Assembly (NCBI RefSeq): GCF_900110645.1
Contig: NZ_FOFB01000011.1
Span: 124,001 to 188,000, forward strand
Direction of reading: 5' to 3'
Length of the DNA stretch: 64,000 nucleotides
From: Neolewinella agarilytica
GTDB taxonomy: Bacteria; Bacteroidota; Bacteroidia; Chitinophagales; Saprospiraceae
The position numbers were made by a program, and so were the translations under genes. Positions within the stretch are counted from its first letter, which is position 1; every line of letters begins with the position of its first letter. Positions 34,446-42,641 of the stretch are shown here, one piece after another. The notes under the pieces were generated by a model. It searched no databases and was not told the origin of the DNA. It saw only the letters and a program-made list of their open reading frames with translations.

Positions 34446-35873
34446 ATGTTAGAACTAATTGGAGGCATTAGCCTCATCGTCGTCCTCTTCGTTTTCTTTT
34501 TGGTTAGCCGCTATAAGCGCTGTCCGTCGGATAAAATCCTCGTCGTCTATGGTAAAACCGGTGGCGGGCAATCCGCTAAATGTTATGCCGGTGGTGCTGC
34601 CTTCGTATGGCCCGTTATTCAGGACTATCGCTACCTCGATTTAACGCCACTGTCCATTGACGTTAACCTCAAGGATGCGCTCTCCAAGCAGAACATCCGC
34701 GTAAATGTTCCCTCTCAGTTCACCGTCGGTATCGGCGAAGATGAAACCCTGATGCTGGCCGCGGCCAACCGCTTGCTGTCGCTGAACCGCGACCAGGTGG
34801 CTAAGCTGAGCCAGGACATCATTATGGGACAGATGCGTCTCGTAATTGCCAACATGGACATCGAGGAACTGAACACGGACCGGGACAAGTTCGTCTCCAG
34901 CGTCTACTCTAACGTAGGCGAAGAGCTGCACAAAGTCGGTCTGCGTCTCATCAACGTAAACGTAACGGATATTCAGGATGAGTCCGGCTACATCTCCGCG
35001 CTTGGTCAGGAAGCTGCTGCGAAGGCCATCAACGAAGCCAAAGTTAAGGTGGCTAACGAGCGCCGTACGGGTGAAATTGGTCAGAAGGAAGCCGAGCAGG
35101 ACCAGCGCACCAAGGTCGCTGATGCGGACTCCCGCGCTGCCATCGGTGAAGCCGTAGCCGAAGCCAAAGCAACTCAGGGCCGCAACGCATCCGCCATCGA
35201 AATTGCTAATTCTAACGCCGCTCGTGACATCGAGATGGCCGAAGCTAACCGCCGCGCCGAAGCCGCGCGTAAGGTAGCCGCCGCTCAGGCGCTGGAAGAG
35301 TCTTACCGAGCCGAGCAGAAGGCCGAGATTGCCCGTGCCGCCTCCGAGAAAGCCCGCCAGGAAGCCGAAGAGGTAGTTGCCGCTGACATTGACCGCCAGA
35401 AAGCCGTCATTGCCGCCCAGGCAGAAGCCGAGCGTCGCCGGGAGATCGCCAAGGGTGAAGCTGATGCCGTGCTGGCCCGCTACAAAGCAGAAGCTGACGG
35501 TATGGCCGAGCTCCTCAATAAGCAGGCCGAAGGCTTCGAGCGACTTGTCAAAGCTGCCGGCGGAGACGCCCAGTCTGCCATCGGATTCCTGATGGTAGAT
35601 AAGCTCACCGAACTGGCGAAAATCCAGACGGATGCCATCAAGGACGTAGAGATCGACAAGGTCGTCGTCTACGACAACGGCAACGGGCAAGGTGTAGGCA
35701 ACTTCGTCCAGGGCCTCTACGGTATGGTCCCTCAGCTCAACGACTTCCTCAGTCAGAGTGGCATGAGCCTGCCCGCCGGTCTGGTTAAGCAGGGGGAAGC
35801 CCCTGCTGCACCCAAAGCTACCAACGGCCAGTCCGCCGCTCCGGCGGAAGACGCCGAAACGATTAATGAGTAG
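34446..35873 (+). CDS. Flotillin (SPFH/band 7 family)
   Basis: This 475-residue membrane-raft scaffold has an N-terminal hydrophobic hairpin or span (LIGGISLIVVLFVFFLVSRY) and an SPFH domain (ILVVYGKTGGGQSAKCYAGG, DVNLKDALSKQNIRVNVPSQ). A long Ala/Glu-rich coiled coil follows with repeated EAKA/AEA heptads (about 195-350), then a C-terminal region with NGNGQGVGNFVQGLYGMVPQ. It lies immediately after NfeD, the classical pair that oligomerises in the membrane. A strong terminator follows the stop. A long open frame on the opposite strand (34641-35987) is a codon-bias shadow. Confidence 0.93.
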   Translation: MLELIGGISLIVVLFVFFLVSRYKRCPSDKILVVYGKTGGGQSAKCYAGGAAFVWPVIQDYRYLDLTPLSIDVNLKDALSKQNIRVNVPSQFTVGIGEDETLMLAAANRLLSLNRDQVAKLSQDIIMGQMRLVIANMDIEELNTDRDKFVSSVYSNVGEELHKVGLRLINVNVTDIQDESGYISALGQEAAAKAINEAKVKVANERRTGEIGQKEAEQDQRTKVADADSRAAIGEAVAEAKATQGRNASAIEIANSNAARDIEMAEANRRAEAARKVAAAQALEESYRAEQKAEIARAASEKARQEAEEVVAADIDRQKAVIAAQAEAERRREIAKGEADAVLARYKAEADGMAELLNKQAEGFERLVKAAGGDAQSAIGFLMVDKLTELAKIQTDAIKDVEIDKVVVYDNGNGQGVGNFVQGLYGMVPQLNDFLSQSGMSLPAGLVKQGEAPAAPKATNGQSAAPAEDAETINE

Positions 35874-35895
35874 TTTGATTCGTAGTTTTAAATGC

Positions 35896-35930
35896 GCCCG
35901 TCCTTCCCTTGTGGAGGGGCGGGCTTTTTG
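35896..35930 (+). terminator. Rho-independent terminator after flotillin
   Basis: A 12-bp stem with two G-T pairs (GCCCGTCCTTCC with GGAGGGGCGGGC) and a 5-base loop is followed by TTTTTGG, 22 bp after the flotillin stop. Confidence 0.85.
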
Positions 35931-35939
35931 GTGGTCTCT

Positions 35940-36065
35940 ACGCGCTCCTGCGCGTGAACGGCCCTGCCGCGGGGGCAAAAAGGACACGAACGAAAACGAT
36001 GGGTTCCCCCGTCGACTTTGTCGACTCCGTCACTCATCGCTACGAGAGGCGCCCCTCCGGGGCTA
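35940..36065. repeat. REP-like hairpin plus second copy of 77-nt family C element
   Basis: ACGCGCTCCTGCGCGTG precedes AACGAAAACGATGGGTTCCC at 35989. The 77-nt unit ends CCCCTCCGGGGCTA at 36065 and keeps exactly the same length as the copy at 32306. Both copies follow a REP-like CGCGCTCC hairpin. Confidence 0.85.
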
Positions 36066-36102
36066 CAGAAAGTGGGAAAAGTAACGCCTTACGCCAAGCC
36101 CA

Positions 36103-36447
36103 TCAGTCGTCCTTCCGGATCAATTCTGCATCGATAATGTTGGCGTCATACTGACGGTCTACGCTAAGGTGCCCCTTAAAGCGCTTTTCGAGATAATTGT
36201 ACAAGATCCAGGCGGTAAATAAACCAGCGGGAATACAAATCAGACCAAGGAAAAAGTCATTCATACCTTCTACCGATCCCGGGCTGGTTAGTTCTAGCGC
36301 AATACCGAGCATAAGCCCAAAGCCTAACACGCCTGCGTAATAGACGATGATGGCCAGCAGCGAATACCCTATTTGGTTGCGACCGTACTGTTCGGCTAGT
36401 TTGTAAAATGGCTTTGCAAGAAAGTAGAGGAGGGCAAGTCCTAACAT
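36103..36447 (-). CDS. Small membrane protein of unknown function
   Basis: This 114-residue protein has about three spans (LGLALLYFLAKPFYKLAE, IGYSLLAIIVYYAGVLGFGLML, FFLGLICIPAGLFTAWILYNYL) and a charged C-terminus (KRFKGHLSVDRQYDANIIDA). I do not recognise a family. The ATG at 36447 begins directly with the first hydrophobic segment. It stands alone between the family C repeat and a MITE. Confidence 0.65.
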   Translation of the reverse strand: MLGLALLYFLAKPFYKLAEQYGRNQIGYSLLAIIVYYAGVLGFGLMLGIALELTSPGSVEGMNDFFLGLICIPAGLFTAWILYNYLEKRFKGHLSVDRQYDANIIDAELIRKDD

Positions 36448-36519
36448 AGTTAATGGGTGTACAGGTGAATAATACCGATCAAATATAATGAGCTCCTGAA
36501 TAAGTTGCAGGCATTATCC

Positions 36520-36701
36520 GGGCCCACACAGGGCAAACGCATCAAACTTCGTTTGCTACGTTTTTGATTGGCGATTGGCGATTCTCGATATTTGATTCTT
36601 GATTTGCTACCGCAAGTGACAGCTCACTGCGTTCGATCGAAACAAAAATCAACTATTAGATTACAGTTTTAGATTTGATGCGTTTGCCCTGGGGCCCACA
36701 C
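36520..36701. mobile_element. MITE-like element with 17-bp TIRs and 10-bp target duplication
   Basis: Perfect inverted ends AGGGCAAACGCATCAAA (36530-36546) and TTTGATGCGTTTGCCCT (36674-36690) enclose 127 bp with no coding capacity. Internal GATTGGC/GATTC/GATTT direct repeats are present. The 10-bp sequence GGGCCCACAC flanks both sides (36520-36529 and 36692-36701), as expected for a target-site duplication of an IS4-like DDE transposon. One extra G sits between the right end and its duplication. No transposase gene lies in the window, so it would depend on one elsewhere. Confidence 0.75.
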
Positions 36702-36706
36702 TGCCC

Positions 36707-37915
36707 TCAAACAATTCTCTGCACCCGCGTCAGCGCCCCAATCCGAAATGATTCGGGCGTATCGCCTTCGAGGCCGGCCAGTGATAATAATCCGGGCTTT
36801 TTACCTACTTCAAGGCTGCCGAGTTCATGGTCGAACTGCAGCGCTTCGGCACCATTGATGGTCGCCCATTGCAGTAGGGTGTCGAAGGGGACATAGCTCT
36901 GGTACTTGCTGATGGCCCGGAGTTCTTCCAGGATGGAAAGCTGCCAGTTAGAGGTCAGGGAGTCGGTGCCGACGGTCACTTTAGCCCCTTCGGCAATGAA
37001 AGTGTCATAGCGCGGCAGGCGGTTCTCGATGTAGAGATTGGCGTTGGGGCAGGTGGCGAAAAAGACACCGTTTTTTCCCCAGGCTTTCGCGGCGCGGATA
37101 CCCTCGGCCGTCGTGAGGGTATTGTGGACGAAGAGGGTGCGTTTCTCCGGGTCCATTTTGTCCATGGCGTGAAAGATGGAGCCCTTTCCCGTTGCTTTAA
37201 ACCCTTCGATGCTGGCTCCGAAGCCCTTGAAGAAATCATGGAAGCCGCCGGTTCCGTGGCGAAAAAGTTCGTCTTCAGCCGGCGTTTCTTCACTGTGGAT
37301 GGAGACCGTCTCGTTGCCGTCATTAAGGCCGTTGATCAACTCATAGAGCGGATCGCTGACCGTATAGGGCGCGTGCGGGACGGCACTTTTAGAGTTGCTG
37401 TCCATTACGCCAGATTGCCCCTCGTAAACCGTTTTGTACCCCTCGAAACTCGCCTCTGCGCGGTCGGGTTGCAGGAAGTCAAACATTTCCACAAAGCTGT
37501 AGTAGCGGATGGGGCTTTTGCGTTTGACGGCGGCCGTGTCGAGTTTGTTACAAATATCACCGACGGCCTGGATGCCCTGCTCCCACATATAGGCGTCCCA
37601 TTTTTCGATGGCAGCATTAATTTCCTCCTGCGGCATCTCGCGCATTGTCACCACATCCACCAGGAAGGGCAATAAGGTTTTTCCCGTTTGACTTTTACCC
37701 GCCAGGTGGCTTAGCTCAAGGTGGCAATGGGTGTTGATGAAACCGGGAATCAGGATGCCGTCGTGCTTTTTGGGCGCGGCCGCAGGTGCCATGAAGGTTG
37801 GAGAAGCAGGGTCCAAAAGAGCCTCAATCTTCCCGTTGTCGCTGATGGCGATAATCCCGTCCTTAATGGGCGCAGAGGTGATGGGGTAGATCCAGGGGGC
37901 GGTGTGGTAGGTCAT
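36707..37915 (-). CDS. Amidohydrolase (SsnA/Atz/cytosine-deaminase-like)
   Basis: This is a TIM-barrel metal hydrolase of about 402 residues from the ATG at 37915 ([13 protein letters not shown]). An in-frame ATG at 37954 adds 13 non-conserved residues. Metal ligands are in [33 protein letters not shown] and GTDSLTSN, which is the chlorohydrolase/deaminase pattern. It could be an aminodeoxyfutalosine deaminase of the alternative menaquinone route, but no mqn gene is adjacent. The N-terminal sandwich loop carries the insert [19 protein letters not shown], encoded by an LR-A copy with flank (37772-37812), where relatives are shorter. Confidence 0.85.
   Translation of the reverse strand: MTYHTAPWIYPITSAPIKDGIIAISDNGKIEALLDPASPTFMAPAAAPKKHDGILIPGFINTHCHLELSHLAGKSQTGKTLLPFLVDVVTMREMPQEEINAAIEKWDAYMWEQGIQAVGDICNKLDTAAVKRKSPIRYYSFVEMFDFLQPDRAEASFEGYKTVYEGQSGVMDSNSKSAVPHAPYTVSDPLYELINGLNDGNETVSIHSEETPAEDELFRHGTGGFHDFFKGFGASIEGFKATGKGSIFHAMDKMDPEKRTLFVHNTLTTAEGIRAAKAWGKNGVFFATCPNANLYIENRLPRYDTFIAEGAKVTVGTDSLTSNWQLSILEELRAISKYQSYVPFDTLLQWATINGAEALQFDHELGSLEVGKKPGLLSLAGLEGDTPESFRIGALTRVQRIV
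36720..36737 (-). repeat. LR-A copy at amidohydrolase 3' end
   Basis: TGCACCCGCGTCAGCGCC, with flank GCCCTCAAACAATTC, encodes the last residues GALTRVQ of the amidohydrolase on the minus strand. It lies 19 bp from the right target duplication of the MITE. Confidence 0.7.
37772..37812 (+). repeat. LR-A copy with full flank inside a coding loop
   Basis: GGGCGCGGCCGCAGGTGCC is followed by ATGAAGGTTGGAGAAGCAGG. The core and the outer flank both match the consensus of the noncoding copies, which argues for insertion or shared descent rather than chance. Confidence 0.75.
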
Positions 37916-38059
37916 GTTGGAAAAATTTTGGCGAAGGTACGGTATGATCATCATGCACTACGGCCGGTGAAGCGAAGCCCGAAGCGTTCTGATAGGATCT
38001 TCGGGCGCTCACTCATTCACGCTGAAGTACCTACCTTGTACCGAGCTTAAAGATCTCGT

Positions 38060-39691
38060 ATGCAAAGAATTCTTCTACCTTTTTTACCATTCATCATCTT
38101 CATTACAGGCTGCCAGGAAACATCCGTCCCTCCGGCCTCCGCAACCGCTGCCCCGATAGCGACCGAGGCCCGGAAATCTGACGCGCAGGCTGCCACCAAA
38201 AACCGCCAGCCCCCCGACCTGCTCTTCGGCGAACTCTTCCGCCGCGTACAGATGGAACGCATTTTTGCGGACGGTAAAACCTTCGTAGACATGGTTCCCA
38301 GGGCATCCGTCAGTGAGATTATGTCCGCTTACGATGCTGAGAAAGGAAAGCCCGGCTTCAACCTCAAAGCCTTCACCGAGAAATACTTCGCGCCACCGAT
38401 GGCGCCCGAAAGTGGTTGGTCCAGTGACGGTTCCCGTTCGATTACGGAGCACATCAATGCGCTCTGGCCAGTGCTGACGCGTAAGGCCGGAGCTGATGAA
38501 GGGGCCGCCGGCAGCCTCATCCCGCTGCCCAATGATTACGTCGTTCCCGGTGGCCGCTTCCGGGAGGTGTATTACTGGGATAGCTACTTCACGCTGCTGG
38601 GGCTGCAGACGGCGGGTAAGGGAGAATTGGTACGGGACATGGTCGAGAACTTTGCCTATCTGATGGACGAAGTGGGCCACATCCCGAACGGAAACCGGAC
38701 CTACTACCTGACGCGCAGCCAACCGCCCTTCTTCGCTTTCATGGTGGAGGTGCTGGCCCAAATGGAAGGCCCCGAAGTCTACCGGGAGTTTATGCCACAG
38801 CTCCTTGGTGAGCACGCTTTTTGGATGAATGGCGAGTCCGAGGTCAGTGCAGAAACCCCCGCCGTCGACCACGTTGTCCGGATTGAAGACGGTACCCTGC
38901 TGAACCGCTACTACGACGCCGGAGATCGCCCCCGGGCTGAGTCTTACCGGGAGGATGTACTGGCCATCCGGGAATCCGGCCGCGACAGCCAGACCGTTGC
39001 CCGCCACCTGCGCTCGGGCGCAGAATCCGGCTGGGATTACTCCGCCCGCTGGTTTGCCGATGGCAAAAACATCAGCTCGATCGTGACGACTGACATCGTC
39101 CCACCCGACCTGAACAGCCTCCTCTGGAAGCTGGAAGCGATGATCGCTGCCCATCATCCTGAAGACGGTAAACGGAGGCAGTTTCAGGATCGTGCCGCTA
39201 AACGAGGCGAAGCCATCGATAAATACCTCTATGATGAGACCACGCATTTTTATCAGGACCTGAACTGGACAACCGGAAAGTTCACCGATTATCTCACCCT
39301 GGCTGGTGTGTACCCGCTCTTCGTGAAAATGGTGGATAACCGCCACGCTGCTGACGTCGGTGAAGTAATTGCTGCGAAGTTCCTGGCCCCCGGCGGTGTC
39401 CGTACCAGCCTGACCGAAACCGGCCAGCAATGGGACGCTCCGAACGGCTGGCCACCGCTACAATGGATGACCTGCCAGGGACTAAAAAATTACAACGAAA
39501 ACTCAGTGGCGAATCAAATCCGTGACCGCTGGATGGACAACAACGAACGGGTCTACGCCAACGTCAATAAGATGGTGGAGAAGTACAATGTAGAAGACAT
39601 CAGCCTGGAAGCAGGTGGAGGAGAGTATCCCGTACAGGATGGCTTTGGCTGGAGCAACGGGGTGTATCTGGCCATGAGACAAGGATGGTGA
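38060..39691 (+). CDS. treA: Trehalase (GH37), lipoprotein
   Basis: This 543-residue exported trehalase cleaves trehalose to two glucoses. The signal peptide ends IIFITGCQ (lipid Cys near residue 15). Both GH37 signatures are present: PGGRFREVYYWDSYFTLLGL and QQWDAPNGWPPLQWMT, with SGWDYSARWF carrying the catalytic Asp and the SQPPFFAFM, RAESYREDV and YPVQDGFGWSNGV blocks. Length and order match TreA. The convergent SSS symporter on the opposite strand may take up the product. A terminator lies about 180 bp downstream. Confidence 0.95.
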   Translation: MQRILLPFLPFIIFITGCQETSVPPASATAAPIATEARKSDAQAATKNRQPPDLLFGELFRRVQMERIFADGKTFVDMVPRASVSEIMSAYDAEKGKPGFNLKAFTEKYFAPPMAPESGWSSDGSRSITEHINALWPVLTRKAGADEGAAGSLIPLPNDYVVPGGRFREVYYWDSYFTLLGLQTAGKGELVRDMVENFAYLMDEVGHIPNGNRTYYLTRSQPPFFAFMVEVLAQMEGPEVYREFMPQLLGEHAFWMNGESEVSAETPAVDHVVRIEDGTLLNRYYDAGDRPRAESYREDVLAIRESGRDSQTVARHLRSGAESGWDYSARWFADGKNISSIVTTDIVPPDLNSLLWKLEAMIAAHHPEDGKRRQFQDRAAKRGEAIDKYLYDETTHFYQDLNWTTGKFTDYLTLAGVYPLFVKMVDNRHAADVGEVIAAKFLAPGGVRTSLTETGQQWDAPNGWPPLQWMTCQGLKNYNENSVANQIRDRWMDNNERVYANVNKMVEKYNVEDISLEAGGGEYPVQDGFGWSNGVYLAMRQGW

Positions 39692-39874
39692 TCACGCAAA
39701 AGCATCTTTTTTCGAAAAATGGGACCAAATCATTGAAAAAATTGACAATTGTCACTTCCGAAGGAGCAGGATGTTCGCACTTTTACAGTGAGGTTAGTAA
39801 GTATGGTTTCTGAAAGAAATTGGACTTATTTCCTCAAGATCTAGTACTACGTGTTGTTCATAGTGTTTTTTTGG

Positions 39875-39909
39875 ATGCTTCTTGATTTTATCGGGAAGCA
39901 TTTTTTTTA
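39875..39909 (+). terminator. Terminator between trehalase and symporter genes
   Basis: The stem ATGCTTC/GAAGCAT has a 13-base loop and runs into eight T. An overlapping alternative stem CGGGAAG/CTTCCCG (39892-39919) could act on the opposite strand. Confidence 0.65.
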
Positions 39910-39934
39910 TGTCTTCCCGGAGGAGGCAGTTTCC

Positions 39935-41698
39935 TCAGAACCGGCTTCTGTTCATCCAAAGGAAAATGGAGCCAATGGCCGTAATCGCCAATGAAACTAT
40001 CGTTCCCGTCAGATTGCCATAGAGGTAGAAACCGGTGGCAAAGAGTACGGAGTAGATCGTCATGGCGCCCAGGAGCATGGCCAGGATGCCGAAGGCGAGG
40101 TTGCCATTCCCCGTGGCGGTAGTACCTGCGGGCATGGCCGCGATAACAGGGTCCCAGCCGGGGCCACCGGGCTTAATCTTTTGGTAAAAGCTGATGAGGG
40201 TGGCTTCGTCCGTTGGGCGGGTCATAAAGGTGACAACGAGCCAGCCAACGGTCGTTAGTCCGATGCCGATGAGAAGCACCTGCCAGGATTCTAGTTCTGG
40301 TAAGCCGAGTGAAGGGTAGGCAAAGTTCATGAAGATGGCAACCGCAAAGGAGATAAACATCCCAGCAATCTCCGTGTAGGCATTGATCCGCCACCAGAAC
40401 CAGCGGAGGATGAAGATGAGACCGGTGCCCGCACCAATCTGAAGGAGGATGTTGAAGGCCTCCAGGGCATTATTGAGTACGAGGGCAAAGAGGGCTGCCA
40501 GCACCATTAGGGCGACGGTGCTGATACGGCCGACGTTTACCATATCCTTCTCCGTAGCATCCGGTTTGCGAAAGCGCTTGTAGTAATCATTGACGACGTA
40601 GGAGGCGCCCCAGTTGAGGTGGGTGGAGAGGGTAGACATCAGCGCGGCGATGAGGGAAGCCACGACGAGTCCCTTCAGGCCGGGAGAGAGGTAAGTGAGC
40701 ATGGCGGAATAAGCCAGGTCGTCGTCGATTTTGTCGGCGCCGGGGAAAGCTGTCCGGATGCTGTCGAGGTCAGGGAAAACGATCAGCGAAGCCAGGGCGA
40801 TGAGGATCCACGGCCAGGGGCGCAGAGCGTAGTGAAAAGCATTGTAGAGAAAGGTGGCCCCAACGGCATGGCGTTCGTTTTTAGCGGCCAGCATTCGCTG
40901 GGCGATATAACCGCCGCCACCGGGCTCGGAGCCAGGGTACCAAACATTCCACCACTGCACGGCGAGGGGGATGACGAGTAGCGGAATGTACATTTCCGGA
41001 TCGCTCATGTCAGGAATGAAGTTCAGTTTGTCGCTGACGTTGGGATGGGTGAACAGTTGGTCTAGTCCGCCTACCTCCGGTAAGCCGACGATGTAAATAG
41101 CGGCCCAGAAAGCACCAATCATGGCCAGGCCGAATTGAACGAAGTCGGTAATCACAATACCCCGCAGGCCACCCAGGGCTGAGTAGGCAACCGTAATTAC
41201 ACCCACCAGAATGACGGTCGTTTCGGCGGAAATGCCCAGCATCACGCTACCGATTTTGATTCCCGCCAGGCAGACGGTGGCCATAATCATGACGTTGAAA
41301 AACACCCCGAGGTAGATGGCCCGGAAGCCACGCAGGAAGCGGGCGGGGGCTCCGCTGTAGCGCATTTCATAGAATTCCAGATCGGTCATGACGCCGGAGC
41401 GCCGCCAGAGGCGGGCGTAGACGAACACCGTCAGCATTCCCGTGAGGAGAAAGGCCCACCAGGCCCAGTTGCCGGCCACCCCTTGTTTCCGTACGATGTC
41501 CGTAACCAGGTTGGGGGTATCCGCTGAAAAGGTCGTCGCAACCATGGAGACACCGAGTAACCACCAGGGCATATTCCGGCCGGAGAGAAAGAATTCTTTG
41601 GAGGATTCGCCGGACTTTCGGCTGGTCCAAAGACCAATTGCGAGAGAGACGATGAAGAAGGCAGCAATGATGCTCCAGTCGAGTGTTCCTAATTGCAT
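39935..41698 (-). CDS. Sodium:solute symporter (SSS family)
   Basis: This 587-residue polytopic transporter has about 13-14 spans. It starts LDWSIIAAFFIVSLAIGLWT, followed by the SSS blocks SGRNMPWWLLGVSMVATTFS, GVAGNWAWWAFLLTGML and ALGGLRGIVITDFVQFGLAM, the last with the conserved G-L-x-G-V--TD--Q motif of SLC5-type carriers. The family couples Na+ to sugar, inositol or similar uptake. Its neighbour is periplasmic trehalase, so glucose or another sugar is a reasonable but unproven substrate. Confidence 0.9.
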   Translation of the reverse strand: MQLGTLDWSIIAAFFIVSLAIGLWTSRKSGESSKEFFLSGRNMPWWLLGVSMVATTFSADTPNLVTDIVRKQGVAGNWAWWAFLLTGMLTVFVYARLWRRSGVMTDLEFYEMRYSGAPARFLRGFRAIYLGVFFNVMIMATVCLAGIKIGSVMLGISAETTVILVGVITVAYSALGGLRGIVITDFVQFGLAMIGAFWAAIYIVGLPEVGGLDQLFTHPNVSDKLNFIPDMSDPEMYIPLLVIPLAVQWWNVWYPGSEPGGGGYIAQRMLAAKNERHAVGATFLYNAFHYALRPWPWILIALASLIVFPDLDSIRTAFPGADKIDDDLAYSAMLTYLSPGLKGLVVASLIAALMSTLSTHLNWGASYVVNDYYKRFRKPDATEKDMVNVGRISTVALMVLAALFALVLNNALEAFNILLQIGAGTGLIFILRWFWWRINAYTEIAGMFISFAVAIFMNFAYPSLGLPELESWQVLLIGIGLTTVGWLVVTFMTRPTDEATLISFYQKIKPGGPGWDPVIAAMPAGTTATGNGNLAFGILAMLLGAMTIYSVLFATGFYLYGNLTGTIVSLAITAIGSIFLWMNRSRF

Positions 41699-41834
41699 GA
41701 GTAGTGTGGGTGCGTAGATAAGACGGGCTTAAGGTAGGGAAAATTGAAGGAGAGAAGGTGGGAATGAGTGAATGAGCTTGATTCTAACTGCTGACTTCTT
41801 TTAGCATTATTCAATCATTGATTCATTCTCTCAC

Positions 41835-42476
41835 TTAATCAATCCCCATCAGCTTATGGGTCTGCAAACTGATGCGCCACTGCGGATGAGCCATGCAATA
41901 GGCAACGGTAGCCGGGGTGTGGTCCGCGTCGGCTTCGTCTTTGGGTTGCAGGAAAAAGTGTTCGAAATCCAGCTGGGTGAATTGCTCGGGTTGGGCCTCT
42001 GCTTCGGACTGAGGGAAGACGAGCTTGAGCTCGTCACCCCGGGTGACGATAAGGTCGGCATTAGCTTTGGGGCTGACGCAGACCCAGTCGATACTCTCCG
42101 GTACCGGGACGGTGCCGTTGGTCTCTACGGCAACTTCGAAGCCACGAGACTGTAGCTCCCCGATGAGCGGCTCATCCAGCTGTAGCAATGGCTCTCCGCC
42201 AGTACAGACGACGTAAGGCCGGCCACCACCGGGCCACAAACTTTGCACCAAATCCCCGCATTGCACCTGCGTGTAGCGCCCCCCGTTCTGTCCGTCCGTG
42301 CCGATGAAGTCTGTATCACAGAATTTACATACGGCTTCGTGCCGGTCTTCCTCCCGACCGCTCCAGAGATTACACCCCGTAAACCGCAAAAAAACGGCCG
42401 CACGGCCAGCCTGCGCGCCCTCGCCCTGAAGGGTGTAGAAGCATTCTTTGATCTTATAAGTGCGCTGGCGGGACAT
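41835..42476 (-). CDS. queE: 7-carboxy-7-deazaguanine synthase
   Basis: This 213-residue radical SAM enzyme converts carboxytetrahydropterin to CDG in the queuosine (preQ0) pathway. The cluster ligands are Cys35, Cys50 and Cys53 (FTGCNLWSG then CKFCDTDF), the CX14CX2C spacing of the E. coli-type QueE. Other family marks are FYTLQGEGAQAGRAAVFLRF, VVCTGGEPLLQLD, VAVETNGTVPVP and VCVSPKAN. It ends ISLQTHKLMGID, typical for the family. No queC or queD is next to it. An LR-A-like sequence (42261-42280) falls in the GGRYTQVQC codons. Confidence 0.93.
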   Translation of the reverse strand: MSRQRTYKIKECFYTLQGEGAQAGRAAVFLRFTGCNLWSGREEDRHEAVCKFCDTDFIGTDGQNGGRYTQVQCGDLVQSLWPGGGRPYVVCTGGEPLLQLDEPLIGELQSRGFEVAVETNGTVPVPESIDWVCVSPKANADLIVTRGDELKLVFPQSEAEAQPEQFTQLDFEHFFLQPKDEADADHTPATVAYCMAHPQWRISLQTHKLMGID

Positions 42477-42641
42477 ATCTTTGATATTCGGGGCGCAAAG
42501 ATACTAGATTCAGAATAGTCCTAAATCAGGTTGACAGTTTGATTTTGGTGACTATTAATCGGGCGGTGAGGTTTTGTATGCTGACAGATAGTGGAGGCTT
42601 TTGGGCAGGCACAAGCATTGGTAAGGATTGAACTTCAGGAG

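Noticed and set aside
34641-35987. 448-residue open frame antisense to flotillin
   Set aside because: It mirrors the Ala/Glu/Lys-rich flotillin codons, has no family resemblance, and flotillin is certain.
38084-39430. 448-residue open frame antisense to trehalase
   Set aside because: Trehalase motifs are complete on the plus strand; the antisense frame is a GC-bias shadow.
42261-42280. LR-A copy in queE as an insertion
   Set aside because: The core matches, but the outer flank does not and the codons fall in a normal QueE region, so insertion is not supported; it is kept only in the motif count.
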